From NCBI RefSeq assembly GCF_018320785.1, contig NC_054869.1, positions 38,963,789-39,027,788 of the forward strand: a stretch of DNA of 64,000 nt. Direction: 5' to 3'. The translations under genes were made by a program, and so were the position numbers. Under the pieces are notes generated by a model. It did no database searches. It worked only from the letters and a program-made list of their open reading frames with translations, and was not told the DNA's origin. This document shows, one piece after another, positions 1 through 15,000 of this stretch. This stretch comes from Cheilinus undulatus. Its lineage: Eukaryota > Chordata > Actinopteri > Labriformes > Labridae. Every line of letters starts with the position of its first letter. The first letter of the stretch is position 1.

Positions 1-36
1 AACTGGAGAAGCTACGGATCGGGCATGATAACTCAG
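1..36 (+). CDS. loxhd1: loxhd1 window exon 1 (partial, left edge)
   Basis: Reading from base 3 gives [11 protein letters not shown] plus one base of a glycine codon, which is the second half of a PLAT repeat. It joins the next exon in phase 1 to give HDNSGGSSGW. The base pair after the inferred exon end is GA, not GT (see findings). Continuing the frame meets a stop within about 40 bases. Confidence 0.7.
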
Positions 37-3000
37 GAAAGAAAAGAATCTCCAGGCTGAAAATGCACTGTCATTAGTAGTATGCTGAAGAACTAACATC
101 ACTCTTTCTCCTCTCAGGTGGTTCATCTGGGTGGTTTTTGGACTGGGTCGAGGTCGACGCGCCCTCACAGGGTCAGAGGCTGCGTTTTCCATGTGGTCGC
201 TGGTTAGACAAAGGAGAGGATGATGGTGCAATAGTGAGGGACCTCTATCCCGCTGAATTACAGACTGAACTCTACACGCCATGTGAGTGAACAGCCCTTG
301 GAAGTACTCAAATCCATTAGTGAAAGAATGCAGATTGAGAACTCTTTCTATAAATATGCGAAGTTTTACTTCAACAAGAGTGCAGAAGCATTAGCAGTAA
401 AGTATGTTTAAAGCACTCTATGTAAAGAAGGGTACTCTGACACAGCTTGCACTCTTTAATTCAGCCTGTAACCAGAGTTGTCAAGTCACTGTGCTGGCCT
501 ACTGTTATAGTTCACTACAGAAACAGATCTCTGCTTCTTGACTTACAAGCCAACCCGCTCAAGTTAAATGGATGCAGCTTTAGATACTGTTGCATCCATG
601 TCATCTGGTTGTATTTCACTTTGAATGAAGAACAAAGCAGCACATTTTGTAATGAGGCAGTGACATATTTTTTTGGATCTTTTTGCAAGTTAAACCAAAT
701 ACTTGCTACAGCCAAGCAGTCAATAGCCCTACACAGAATCCTGAAGCACAACCATAGATTGTAGAAAGAGCTGGACAAAGCCTGAGTGACATCAGCTGTC
801 TGCTTACAATAGGCAGATTCAAACTGCTTTTGGAGCCAATCCGCAGTGGCTTCTATATTGAAATCACTGTCTCAATCAAACTTTGGATCAGCCTAATGGC
901 CCGCGCACTGAGCTCGACTTCCTGTCAGCTAGCTAGCTAGCTAGCTAGCATTCTGGTTGACAGAAACGTGGCCTCTGCCTGTCAAGCTAACTGTCAATCA
1001 AATGAGATGTGCTAATCAATGCGCAGTGAGGTTTTTCCTAAACATAGTCTAAATGATTGTGGTACAAAAAACTACCAAACGACTCAGCATACCATACTCT
1101 TGGTAAACTGTCTTTTGTTGGAAAACAGTCACTTCCAGTCAAGGTATTATAGTAAGCCTAGATTTTTTTCTTTTGCTCCAAATATTAAAAAAGAAGTTAT
1201 ACTTTGGGGACAGATGCTAACATGTTTACGCCTTGACCCCACAGCCTCCTGGCCTGTTGAAACTGTAAACCATGTTGTTAAACTAATACAAAAGAAGCTG
1301 AGTCAGCTTTCCTAAATTATAATAGAAAAATAAGTGAAAAGTTAAAGGAATAAAATACAGTTTTTGTGAGTGACCAATTACCCACTTCAAACTTAAGTTT
1401 CCCTTTGATTTCTTTTTGCAACTATTATCTTATTTCTTATATATCATGTCATTGTTACATTGTGGATGGGAAAGATGGTTAAAATGGTAGAAGAATGGTG
1501 TATGTTGTTAAACATCTCATTTTAGTGGACATATGTGGAAACAGTATCTCTATTTTCACAAAAATGTGACTGTTCCTGTAATACAATGCATTCAAAGTAT
1601 ATTTTCTGCTACTTTTTGGGATATTTAAGCATCTCATGCAAAAGAAAAGTTTACAATGATGCAGTTATTTCAGCAATCATGATAATATTGATAAACCTTA
1701 AAGTTAGTCAACTGATAGGTGTGTTGTAATAAAAAAAAGTAGTGATCCAGAGATTACATGCAGTCTTTCTGCTCTTTGAAGTGGGAAAACCCAGAAAGTG
1801 ATGAAAGACTGGTTGTTTCTTCATGCAAAACTAAGTTTTGGTTTAAAAATTAACCGTCTGCAAGTTTAGTGAATGCAGGTAACTTTTGACTTGTTTTGAC
1901 CCTTTTGACTAAATAGTATACTGTATATAAAGAATAGAATGCATTACTTTAAAAGCCACAAACAGCTACAGAACAGCAGGAAAAAGTAGAAATGGTGCCC
2001 AATAGTTGCTTTAGTGATTCTAATGTTCCTGGTCAATGTGTAGCCTCCGTTGCAGATTTTTTGCTGTCTCCGCAGTGGGAGAGCATCCCACAAGGAGAAC
2101 CTTGTTAGAGCTAGCATGAAGAAATGGGCATGTTTGTGGAATTGAAACAATGTGCTGGCAAAGGGTTTATTTTATGGGCATGACAATAGGGCAACAAAAT
2201 AGCAGTTTCTAAATGTGGTTTCACTGGATCTGAGTGACTTGTACCCAGAGTCAGTTTCATTTAATCAGTGTGAACAGAGATGTACCATGTTCTGGCAACC
2301 TGCCTAAGTCTGCTAGAAGAGGTAGTCTCAGGTCCAGTTTAGGTGAACTCAGGCAGGTCTGCAGGAGATGTGAAAGCAAAAAAGTACTCATCAGAAAGAA
2401 AAATTGTTCATTCTTCTGTCTTTTTAAATGTGTTGTGTCTGCACAGCACAGATACACTATATTGCCACAAGTATTCACTCACCTGCCTTGACTCGCGTAT
2501 GAACTTAAGTGACATCCCATTCTTAATCCATAGGGTTTAAAGTGACGTCGGTCCATCCCTCGCAGCTATAACAACTTCAACTCATCTGGGAAGGCTTTCC
2601 ACAAGGTTTAGGAGTGTGTTTATGGGAATTTTTTACCATTTTTCCAGAAGTGCATTCTGTGCAGGCCAGTCAAGTTCATCCACACCCAACTCTCTCATCC
2701 ATGTCTTTATGGACCTTGCTTTGTGCACTGGCGCACAGTCATGTTGGAACAGGAAGGGGCCATCCCCAAACTGTTCCCACAAAGTTGGGAGCATGGAATT
2801 GTCCAAAATCTCTTGGTACGCTGAAGCATTCAGAGTTCCTTTCACTGGAACTAAGGGGCCAAGCCCAGCTCCTAAAAAAAAAAACAACCCAACACCATAA
2901 TCCCCCCTCAACCAAACTTTACACTTGGCACAATGCAGTCAGACAAGTACTATTCTCCTGGCAACCGCCAAACCCAGACTCGTCCATCAGATTGCCAGAT

Positions 3001-6000
3001 GGAGAAGCGCAATTCATCGCTCCAGAGAACGTGTCTCCAATGCTCTAGAGTCCAGTGGCGTCGTGCTTTACACCACTGCATCCGACGCTTTGCATTGCAC
3101 TTGGTGATGTATGGCTTGGATGCAGCTGCTCAACCATGGAAACCCATTCCATGAAGCTCTCTACGCACTGTTCTTGAGCTAATCTGAAGGCCACATGAAG
3201 TTTGGAGGTCTGTGGTGATTGACTCTGCAGAAAATTGGTGACATCTGCGCACTATGTGCCTCAGGATCCACTGACCCCGCTCCGTCATTTTACGTGACCT
3301 ACCACTTCATGGCTGAGTTGCTGTCATTACCAATCGCTTCCACTTTGTTATAACACCACTGACAGTTGACTGTGGAGTATTTAGGGGTGAGAAAATTTCA
3401 CAACTGGACTTGTTGCACAGGTAACATCCTATCACAGTACCACGCTGGAATTCACTGAGCTCCTGAGAGCGACCCATTCTTTCACAAATGTTTGTAGAAA
3501 CAGTCTGCATGCCTAGGTGCTTGATTTTATACACCTGTGGCCATGGAAGTGATTGGAAAACCTGATTTCAATTATTTGAATGGGTGAGTGAATACTTTTG
3601 GCTTTATAGTGTATATTTAATCCTCTGAGCTGCAAGTAGATTTAGAAGTAGGAAGAGGGTCATTTCTGGCATCTCAGAAATAATAAAAACCTCTGTAGTT
3701 GAAGGATGGACAGATGCAGGTGGTTCCCATGGTTATTTTTCTTCTTTCTACTTGGTGGATTTTAAAAACAAAGTGCATGCCTACCACCACCTACTGTATC
3801 AGACTTTGTACATACACAAGTGTGCTCAGTAACAGACTGATATTACTTATGTGAATGTAGACCAGCAGGGAGGAGGGGAGAAACGGTACTCTGGCATGGA
3901 ATTTCTTGTTTTTGATGAAAGAAAAATGGGTGCCTAACTTTGGCCATTATTTGTAAATGCATGAATTTGAATGGACCATTGCTGATTTCTCCTTTTCTCT
4001 CTCATGAGAGCTTTGAGTTTAAAACATGACTGAAATTGCTTTTTTAAGCCTGGTTACTTTTCTGTATTATGGTTTGTTTAATTAAAGCATATGAAACATA
4101 ATATTAAACCGTATACTTTACGTGTGTCGACCAAACTAAGCAGCAACTTTTCCTTTGATTTTTTTTTTAGTCGTGCCCTATGAGATAAAGATATTCACCA
4201 GTGATGTGTTTGGCGCGGGAACAGATGCTGATGTGTTCATAGTTCTGTACGGTCGTAATGCACTGTGCACACAGCAGAAACACCTGTGTGTCAACAAGAG
4301 AGAGAGACGTCTGTACTTTGAGAGGGGAGCTGAAGACATGTTTATTGTTGAGGTGAGCGTGTGTATTTGAACCACACATCATATCAGACAGTGGCTGCAC
4401 TTCTGTCAACACTGTGTTTTCTTTCTCCAGCTGGAAGATGTTGGTGATGTTATTGAGAAAATCAGGATAGGACACGACAACAGGGGCACCAACCCAGGAT
4501 GGCACCTGGACAGAGTGGAGATCAGACGACAGCTCAGGAAAGGAAAGGTAGGAGAAGTCAACTTCTGTGTCTGATATTAGATAAGATCAAGGCAACTGGA
4601 AAAAAGCTTTTGCTCAACATCCTTCTCTCTCTAATTTCAGGCCTGGTTGTTTAATCCATTTGCGTTTATTGCAGGGTTCAGAGACGACCATTTTCCCATG
4701 TGAGTGCTGGCTTGCTAAGTCTGAGGATGATGGGGAGACGGTGAGGGAGCTGGTCCCCTCGGAGATCATCACAGAGAAACTCCTCAGGGATGGGAAGCTG
4801 AAAACCACTGAAACAGAGGTGGAGGATGCTTTGGAAAGTAGGTTTGCTCTGACATAAGTGGGTAGATAATTTGCATGTTCCCCAATACAAATAAGATGAA
4901 AAAAATGTTCTGCTACTCCAGTGTGATTTATTGAAACAGCAGAGTGTCATGACAAAAATGGTCATCTATAAACAGTCGTGTCTTATATCCGTTGCTCTTA
5001 GCCGCGTTTTAAGCTATTCAATGAGTTTTAGCTCATTTAGCTCAGATGGATCTGTTTCTTTAGTGTCAAGTTTCACTTTCATTGCAGGCGGCTGTTTTTA
5101 GAGAGAAAAAAAAAACTTTTAAAGGAAAATCATACAGACTCAATGAAAGACTAGCCGGTACACCAAGTGGAGCATGTAGCAGCTCAGGAGTTATACAATT
5201 ATTTCAAGACTTTGTGAACAGCATGATGCTACCACCACTGTGCCTTATAGTGAGGATGGTGTGTTTGTGGTGATGTGCAGTGTTTGATGTCCAGCAAACA
5301 TAGCATCTTGTCTGACAGCCAACAAGCATCATTTTGGTCTCATCAGACCAAAGAACTTTCTTCCACTTGACCATGGAGTCTCCCACGTGCCTTTTGGCCA
5401 ACTCCAGATTTAATATGAGTGTTCTTCAACAGTAGCTTTCTCTTTGGCACTTCACCATAAAGCTCTGACTGGTGAAGAACCAGGCACCAGTTGTATTCAG
5501 TCTCTTCCATTTCAGCTGCTGAAGCTTGTAATTCCTTCAGAGCAGTCACAGGTGTCTTGGTGGCCCCTCTCACTAGTCTCCTTCTTGCAGATTTACACAT
5601 GTGCCATATTACTTCCATTTCTTGCTGAGTGTTTGAACTGAACTCTGGGGGATGTTCAGTGCCTTGGAAATTGTTTTGTATTCATTCCCTAACTTATTCT
5701 TTTCAATGACTTTTATTCTGAGTTGTTTGGAGTGTTCTTTTGTCTTCATGGTGCAGTGGTAGCCAGGAATACTGATTAATCAGTGGCTGGACCTTCCATA
5801 CACAGGTCTTTACACTAGCCACTTTAAACAAGGGTGAATATTTATGCAGTCACTTATTTTGCAATTCATATTTTTATTTGATTGACATTACTTTGTAAAG
5901 ATCTGTTTTCACTTGGCATTAAAAAGTTGTTTTGTATTTTTTGGACATCCAATGGGATGAATACGGATGTTACATAGAAGGATTGTCGTTTGTTGTGTAA

Positions 6001-9000
6001 CCTTTATTTCATGCTGCCCCCATGTGGACAAGGACATTGCAGGCTTTTGTTGGATTTGAGCGAATTATTTTGTGCATTGATGTTGTCACTTGCACTGCAT
6101 GATATTTATGTGAATTCAAAGTGGGGATTGGATTTGTATGATGTGAAATTTTCATGGTTTTAGTCAGAGCCAAGCTCAGCAGACAGGTGTGTAGCTCAAA
6201 GGCATCTATTTTGTTTTTCACGCCTGGAGACTGTTGGTTTTCAGGCCTTTCAGACATCTACAGCACGACCAGGGGCTCGTGGCAACTACCTGCCCTGACA
6301 GTATTGTAGGCCATACCTACTCACCACATCCACCCCTCTCCATGCCCTAAAGGTGTAGACTTATGCATTTACAAATCTGGGAGAAATGTTTTTATTGATT
6401 GTATTTCATTCTCATCACAGCTCACACATACAAGGTTTCAGTGCGGACTGGTGATATGTACGGAGCAGGAACTGATGCCAACGTTTTTTTCACCATTTAC
6501 GGGGACCTGGGAGACACAGGAGAGCGCAAACTGGCTAAATCTGAGAACAACAAGAACAAGTTTGAGAGAGGAGAGGTATGTGAGGAAAGCTTTGATATTA
6601 TGTCTGATCATTGATGGATTATTAAAGTTTTCTAAATATTTTTTACGCACAGGTGGACAAATTCACTATTGAGGCTGTAGACTTGGGCCAAGTGTTTAAG
6701 ATTCGCATTCGTCATGACAACTCCATGGTTGGGGCCGATTGGTACCTGGACCAGGTGGAGGTGCTGGATGTGGAAACAGAGGAGGTGTATATGTTCCTGT
6801 GTGAGCGCTGGCTGTCAACCAAGAAAGAGGACCAACATATTGATAGGACTTTCTTTGTTGCGGTTTGTTAAATGGATTATATTTACAAAGAATAGGGTTT
6901 AACATCTTCTCATATAAGTATAATGTGTAGTTAAAGAGTACAATAGATTTTGAGGAAATTGATTAGTGGAATAAATTTATGTTATGTGTCCGTTTCAGGG
7001 GTATGAAGGAGAAAGAAACACTGATCCCTATTCCAAGAAGATTGCTCAGGCCAAACTGGGGTTGGACAGAAATGCCAACAAGAAGAAAAAGAAGAAAAAG
7101 GTGGCAGTGGTGGAGGAGGGTCCAAGTAAGGCTACAAAACAGATCATTTTCACATCTATAGGATATAAATCAGGTGTGATAAGGTTGGAAATATACTTTC
7201 GTTTATCTGCCTGTTTATTAATGCATGATGGCTGCCCATGGCTGGAGTGGTGGCTGTGCACATCACCAAAAATTAACTCTGTGCAACTGCAAGATGCAGA
7301 TATGAAGGGGTCAACACAGAAGCAGGGACAACAATAGCAGAAAGTTTTGAAGACGAGATTACAGGCTAAGCCGGAGATTATCTGCACCTGCACAATGTAT
7401 CTTTGCTACTGCGTGCGTGTTGAAAAAGCTGGTAAGATGAGTTCTATTTTGGAAGCTGGCATAGAAATCTGCAAAGCTGAAACAAGTCTGGGACTGTAAC
7501 ATCAGTTCACAGTGGAAAATGCTGTAGAAACAGAGAAAGGACTTTTGTGCCACTGTCACATTTTCTGTTCTGATCTCAGAACCAACATTTTAGTAACCTC
7601 CTTGAGTGTCACTGTGGGCCTTCCTGAAACTAACCCCTCCACACTCTCTCTCAAGCATGAAGTGAACTCCATTTCATGTCACACCCACAGCTGAGTGAAG
7701 TACCCTTCATTAAGGTGAAGGGCTTGGATATAGCAGTCAGATTTGGGACAAACTCTCCTCAGTCTGCTCAAACAAGAACTTTATGTAACCATGTTTCATG
7801 ACAGTCAAATAAAAAGTTGTCTGTATAAATGCAGTTAGGCAGCCTATTTAAATCAATATAAATTATTGTAAATAAAGCTCTCTTTCTCTGAGATCCAATC
7901 ATTTTAGTTTTTTGCATCAATAAGCATGCTCTGAGTCTGGAGCAGTGGTTTGAGCCCCTGTTGGTATCTAAAAAATAATGATCTGGGGAAGGCTACAAAA
8001 ATATTCTTTTGCACTGAAACCTCCCAAGAGCACAGTGGCCTCCATAGTTCTCTAATGGAAGAAGTTTGGCACAACCAGGATTCTTCCAAGACCTGGATCC
8101 CCGGTAAGACTGAGCAGTCAGGGGTGACCTCAATAAGAGAGGTGACCAAGAAACCAATGGTCACTCTGACTGCTCCAGAGGTCCTGAGATGGGACTAAGG
8201 TGGGAAAAAGTTCCAGATGGATAACCATCACTGCAGCCCTCCACTGATCTGGGCTTTATGGCAGAGTGGCTAGATGAAAGCTTCTCCTCATTGTACAACA
8301 CATGAAAGCCTGTTTGAAATTTGCAAAAAAAAAAAAAACTCCATGTGATAACAAACTGGTTGCATCAGGTTGCAACATAACAAAACTGAAAAAAGTGAAG
8401 GGGTCTGAATACTTTCCAAATGCACTGTATAAGAGAGCCTCTTTATATGATGCCTTAGTTCACAGCTTTCTGTATAATGATGGTATGAAATGAAATGCTT
8501 CAAAGCATACCAGAAGAAGAGCTTTACATGTGCACTGACTGAATTCAACTTCATGTTCATTGCAGGACAGATCAGTTAGCTAACATACTGGGAATGAAAA
8601 ACAGCTACTCAGAATAAGAAAACCACCTACAAACATCTTAAAAGCTCCATATTTAACACATTTTATATTATTTGTGTAATCAAAAGAGAGATGTGTTAAA
8701 ACAAGTTGTGTTTTTGCAAAGAATAATGTCTATTATATAACAAGCACTATTTCTTGGCTGAATCTTGGTGCTTTTAGAGTCTGGAAATCTCATATGACAG
8801 AACTTCTGTATTTTGAATTAACTTGTTAAAAACGTAGTTGCTTTTTCAATCCTTCAGACGTAGTTGTTGTTTTTTCTAATCTTTATGCTAAGCTAAATAA
8901 ATCTTGCATCAAGCTTCTAATTGAACTCTCCTCCAAAAACGGAATACACTCATTTCCCAAGGTGTCAAACTATTATTTTTTACATTAATAAAATTCTTTC

Positions 9001-12000
9001 TCTTTCACATCTTGCTTTTTCAGTAATCCCATATCACTTCACCGTATCTACTGGGATTGACCGTGATGCTATCACATCAGCCAGAGTCTATGTCATCATC
9101 ATTGGCCCTAATGACGTGGAGACAGACCGGCTGTGGCTGGACCTGCCAGAGGGGAAGAGAGCGTTCACAGCTGGCAGTATGGAGCACTTTGTGTGCTATG
9201 GAACTGACGTAGGAGAGATCAAGAGGGTGGAAGTGAGAATCGAGGACTGTCTGTGTTTCTAAATCTGTGAAACTGCCTCCTCAGATGCACTGTTGTTAAA
9301 AATTTAAATAAAACCATTCTAGCTCAGCAATAATTAATTCTAGCTCTGCCTTCTTGTACCTACATCAAACAAAATCAAATGATATATAAATTCCCAGCTC
9401 TGCCTCCCCCTCTCTCTGTCTTTTCCTCTCTGCGTCTCCTCCTCAGCTTGGCCATAACGGTGTCACACCAGAGAGCTGCTGGTTGGTGGATGAGCTGTCG
9501 GTTGCCGTGCCAACCAAAGGTATCAAGTACATCTTTCCATGTAAGTGCTGGCTGGCTAAAGACAGAGGAGATGGTCTGACTGCCAGGCTGTTCAATGTGC
9601 TGGACTCCAGCACCATCAACATTATCCGCAAAGTGAGTCACAGCAACAGAAATCTTAAACCATGGAAGACATTGATGTTGAATTAAAAACAGAATTTGTT
9701 TAATGCTGCTACTCTGCTTTCTGCCATGTTTTTAGGTTATTTATTCTGCAACAGTAGTCACAGGTGATACTCAGTATGCAGGCACTGATACCAACATTTT
9801 CCTCACCGTGTTTGGAGCCAACGGGAGCACAGAGGAAATACTGCTGCCAAAAAACGAGGACAGGTCAGTCCTCCAGTTACCCCTGAGTGTACCAATCACT
9901 CTTTATTGATGGAACTGTGGAAAAGACACTCATTAGCCTGCATGCTCAGACTCACAGTGGCTATAGTTAAACTACTATAACAGTAGCTCAGAAAACGTGC
10001 AAAATGTAGTAATGAGCCTCTTCAGGAGCAGCAGATAGATAAGGCAAGCTGGTGAGCATAGTACATCATAGAACAGGCTATAAGAGACAGATATGTTGTG
10101 ATATTTCTCTCTGTATTTGGAGAGACTAAAGCAAGAGCTGAACCAAGGTTTACTCTTTATTGGTGTTGCAAAATATCTTGTTTTCTTTGTTCAGACATTA
10201 GAGTGGCATCTTTGTTGTCCAACTTTGAGCATGAGATTATTTTAAAATGCAAAGATGTCTGTATAGTAGACTTTACATTTTTTCCTGCAGGTTTGAAAGA
10301 GGTCAAGAAGATACGTTCAGTCTGGAGATAGATGACATTGCTCCTTTGAAGAAGATCAGAGTTCGGATTGACGGCTCTGGAAGCCGGCCTGACTGGTTTC
10401 TCGACAGGGTAATGTAAAGACTCCACCTGTTAACTTTCTTTGAATCCCTTTTACAAGAGAGGCTGTAATGTCCACCATCTATCTACACCACTTATCCTGT
10501 TTAGGGTCGCGTTTGGCTTAAGCCAATCCCAGCTGCTATTGGGCAAGAGGTGGGGAACACCGTGGACTGGTCACCAGTTAGTCAAATATACGTATATATA
10601 TGCAAATGTTAAAGCATGAAAGTAGAAATATATTATGATTTGCAATATTTCACTGGTTCTTTTTTTGCCATTCCCCATTCAGAAGATGATTGAGAATGAA
10701 TCACAGACAAATAGATGTGTGGCCAACATAAAGTCAGTGTTTGCAGCAAATAAAACATTTCAAGGCTGGTTGCAAATGATTATTTTTTCAAAATATTCCT
10801 TAGGTTTTTGGTCAGTGTAGCTCCTTGTTCTTGTTTTAATGGAGCAACTAGAGGTTAGCCCAGCCAAGGATGTGCAGTAGATGAAGTGTTAAGAGTAAAA
10901 TGATTGTAGGCAATGGTAACTTCAGATGGGAAAAACCCAAACCCTTTGAAAGTAGACACGACAGGAGTTGAACAGAGTTTTAGTGGAGTTTACTTTGATG
11001 TTTGAAACGGCAGGGCTAGAACAATACTTTGGTTATGTACATCAGAGCATAATCAGTCGACTCCCTTGAAGTGTACGTCACCCTAAGGTTGCACACTCCA
11101 TAGTAAGTGGTGATATGCACCTTACAATAGGTTGCGAAACGTCATTACCTCAGAGAAGAAGAAGAAGAAGAAAAAGGGGAAGTCCACAATTAATATCTCT
11201 GTGCAACATTTTAGTGAAAATCTGTAAATATTTATGATTTTGCAATGGCACCTGTTTTGAACCAGTGCACCCAAGAAACCTTCTGAGAGGTTTTAAGGAC
11301 AATTGGAGCAACAGTGTGGAGTGCAAATTGTCATAGATACACACACAGACATGCTGCAAATTAGAGCAGTAAAATGTGGTCCTGTTCTGACAAAACTGTC
11401 GCTGTGGCCACATCTGAGCTGATCACTCCATTTGCAACCATTGTATAAAACCACTCACACTAAAACTAGTCCCTCCACCTGTAACTATTACAAACTCGTG
11501 CCAAAGCAGGTCAGCAGAGGAGCGATACATCTTTGTCATCATGGAAAGCTTTTAGTTCAGTTCTTTACTCTTTATTTTGTACTGAAACATGGTCCAACTC
11601 TACTCTATACTACAGCTACACGCAAGCTCCTTGCCACACTGGCAGCCATTACTATCGGCTATCAGTACACCTAAACCCTCACCTGTAGTTACTGCATTGT
11701 TCTCCTCTAATGATGCTGATTGGTCAGAACAGTTTATGAAACAGACTGGGCAGTTCAGTAAATTTCTTTTAAATGCTCTCAGATCCTGATGAGGAACCTG
11801 AACACAGAGGAGGTGTATGTGTTTACGTACGAGAACTGGCTGTCAAAAACAAAAGGACCTAAAAGGACGAAGGTGTGTGAGCTGGCTGCTGTGGTGGATG
11901 ATGAGGAGATGGTGGAGAAAACAACCTACACTATTCAGGTCCAGACCAGTGATGTCGCAGGTGGGTGTCAAGACTTCAGTGATTTTTTTTCTATAAATTC

Positions 12001-15000
12001 TACTGTGTGTCATAGTAGCACTGATGCAGCATTATTAGGTATACCTACAGGTCTACTGCTAAACTCCTCTGGTGTGCAGGTGCTGGCACTGATGCCAACG
12101 TGTTCATGATTGTGTTCGGGGAATTCGGAGACACAGGGATGCTGCCTCTGAAGGAGAGCACCAACAGGAACAAGTTTGAGCGTAAAATGAAAGATGTGTT
12201 CAGATTCCCTGATTTGCTCAGTCTGGGCGAGCTATCTAAGATCCGAGTGTGGCATGATAACAAAGGTGAGGACGTCAAACAGGTAGATAATAACATTCTC
12301 AAAAAACACAGAATCAATGTGATTTTGATTATGTGATGCAGCTGTGGAGAGAATTTTGCTTTTGTTTTAGGGTTTTAAGGTTTCTTGGTTTGAGCGATTG
12401 GTGGGTTTAAGGCTGTTTTTGTCTGAGACTATAAAAAAAATCAAAAATATTATGAAAATAGACAATGCTTTCATTGATAATTTTGCTGCTGCCTTTTTTA
12501 TTAAATCCTGTCCTAAAGATTTTTTCTCCACTTGTTTTTAATGAGGGTTTTTAATCAATGATTACTAAATATTTCATTCCTAGAATACTATCTGTTTTAT
12601 CATCAGAAGAATATTTCATGATTTTAGTGAAAACACTTTTTGCTGTGTTTTCAAAGAGGCAAACATCAAAACCTCTTTAATGTCTGTACTGTAGATACGG
12701 AGCTGGTTACAGCAGCCTCTAGGTAAAATGTTCAGAGTTTATCAAGCTCATTTAGGCAATATAAAACCTGCTATAAAAGTCCTTTTCAGCAATGTTGTTA
12801 AACAACTAATTTCTGTTCACTGAAACAGTTATAGATTTAACTTGTAATCATATACTACTACTACTACTAATAATAATGATGATAATAGCCTGTATCTGTA
12901 GAACACTTCAAAATCAACAAAATGCTCTGAAAGGAACATGCAGTTCTGATAACAATGATCCACTGACTCCAGCTTCAGTCCTCTCCTTGTGAAAATTCTC
13001 CTAAGTTCTTCGAATCTGCTTTGTTTGGCAATCCTCCGCATGCTGAGCTGATCCCTGTTGTTTGTGCACTTTTTTAACCACACCTTCCCCGTCAGGTCAA
13101 CCATTTTCATTTATTAGCTTTGAATTAGCCTCTGAGAACAGCCTGCCCTTTCAGCAGTGACCTTCTGTGGCTTACCCTCCTTGTGAAGGGTCTCAATGGT
13201 TGTCCTCTAGACCAGGGGTGTCAAACTCAAGGCCCAGGGGCCAAATCTGGCCCGTGGAACAATAGTATCTAGCCCACAAGATCATATCATATTTGTATTA
13301 TTACTGGCCCACCAGTATGAGGTCTGCAGATTTCCTCCAGTATAAAAGTGTAAACTTGAACTTGATTATTTTAAATATCCTTGTTAAACCATAAAAATCT
13401 GAAAAATAAAACAGAAAGAAAAAAATCATAAAAAGTCCGGAATGTGGGGAAAGAAAGTTTGTGTTTTATTTCATATTTTCAATTTTGCATCTCAAACTCA
13501 TGGTTTTGAGTTTTCATTTCATACTTTGACATTTTCAACTCATAATTTTGACTTTATGTATATCACATTTTTATCTTTTACATTCCCAATTTTAATTTTA
13601 AGTCAGATTTTGACCTTTTACACTCCTTACTTCTGCTTTTTATTCCCATATTTTGACTTTTAAACTAATGATTTCAAATTTTTTTCTCATATTTTGAGAT
13701 TTTAAATTACTTGTTTTTACTTTTTTATATCATATTTTGACCTTTTAGACTCCTAATTTTAAATTTAAGTCATATTTTTAACTTTTTAAGTCATCATTTT
13801 GAATTCTAGCTCACATTTTGAAATTTTTAACTCCTAATTTTGGCTTTTTAATCCATATTTTGACTTTTAAACTCATCATTTTAATTTTTCTCTCATATTT
13901 TAAGATTTTACATTAATTATTTTTACTTATTATGTTATATTCTGACCTTTAAGTCTCCCAATTTTAAATTTGTCATATTTTTAACTTTTTATGTCATCAT
14001 TTTGAATTCTAGCTCATATTTCGACATTTTCAACTCCTAATTTTGACTTTTTAATCCCATATTTTGACTTTAAAATCATCATTTTACTTTTTTCTCATAT
14101 TTTGAATTTTATATGAATTATTTTTACTTTTTATATCAGATTTTGACCTTCTAAACTCACAATTTTGAATTTAAGTTATATTTTAACTTAAGTCATCATT
14201 TTGAATTCTAGCTCATATTTTGACATTTTCAACTCTTAATTCTGCCTTTTTAATCCCATATTTTGACATATTAGACTCACAATTTAAAATCTAAGTCATA
14301 TTTTGGCTTTTAACTCATGATTTTATATTGTATCTTATATTTTGACCTTCCAAACATTTGATTTCAACTTTCTCCTCATATATTTGCTCTTTAAAAACAT
14401 TATTTTAAATTTTTAATATCGTGTTCTGATCTTTTGGAATTTTTATCTCAGATTTGAGCCTTCAAACTTGTCATTTTGCTTTTTTTAAATTTCCAAATGA
14501 TTTACCATCAGCGCTGTTTTTTTTTTTTTTTGTTTTTTTTGTTTTTTATATATATTTCATTACTAGTGAAAATGAGGTTGACAGTTATGGTTAAATGTTG
14601 ACCCTTTTAGGCTCTCAGGTTGACCTAAACCCAAAATCTTGTCCCGGCTGTGATTGAGTTTGACACCCATGCTCTAGACAGTATTCAAGTCAGCAGTCCC
14701 TACAATGATTGCAATTGTGTTTACCAACCAGAATTCAAGAATGACCACCCCAGAGACCCTTGCAAATCAGACTTTTCCACAATATTGTATTATAGTGGAT
14801 TTTTAATTTTTGTGAGCTGTAAGCTGTTACCCACAACATTCAAACAAAAAAGTCTAAATATTTAACTTTGTACAAGATTAATGTAGAATGTATAAAAGTT
14901 TAACTTGTAAAAGTAAATTACAGGAGAATATATGAGCTTTTTCTTGATATTCTAACTCTTTGAGATGCACCTATATATTTGTGTTGTCTGAAGCCACAGT

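Noticed and set aside
935..950. GCTAGCTAGCTAGCTAGC run (also a short one at 22570)
   Set aside because: A simple tetranucleotide microsatellite with no evidence for function.
2614..3048. 144-codon plus-strand ORF near 2.6-3.0 kb
   Set aside because: It is antisense to the Tc1 transposase remnant on the minus strand. Its composition reflects the transposon and it is not a gene.
11156..11180. GAA triplet run as a possible disease-type expansion
   Set aside because: Only a handful of GAA/AAG units in an intron, an ordinary microsatellite.
13442..13663. 73-codon ORF rich in F and T
   Set aside because: It lies in the T-rich minisatellite of the hAT element and is low-complexity.
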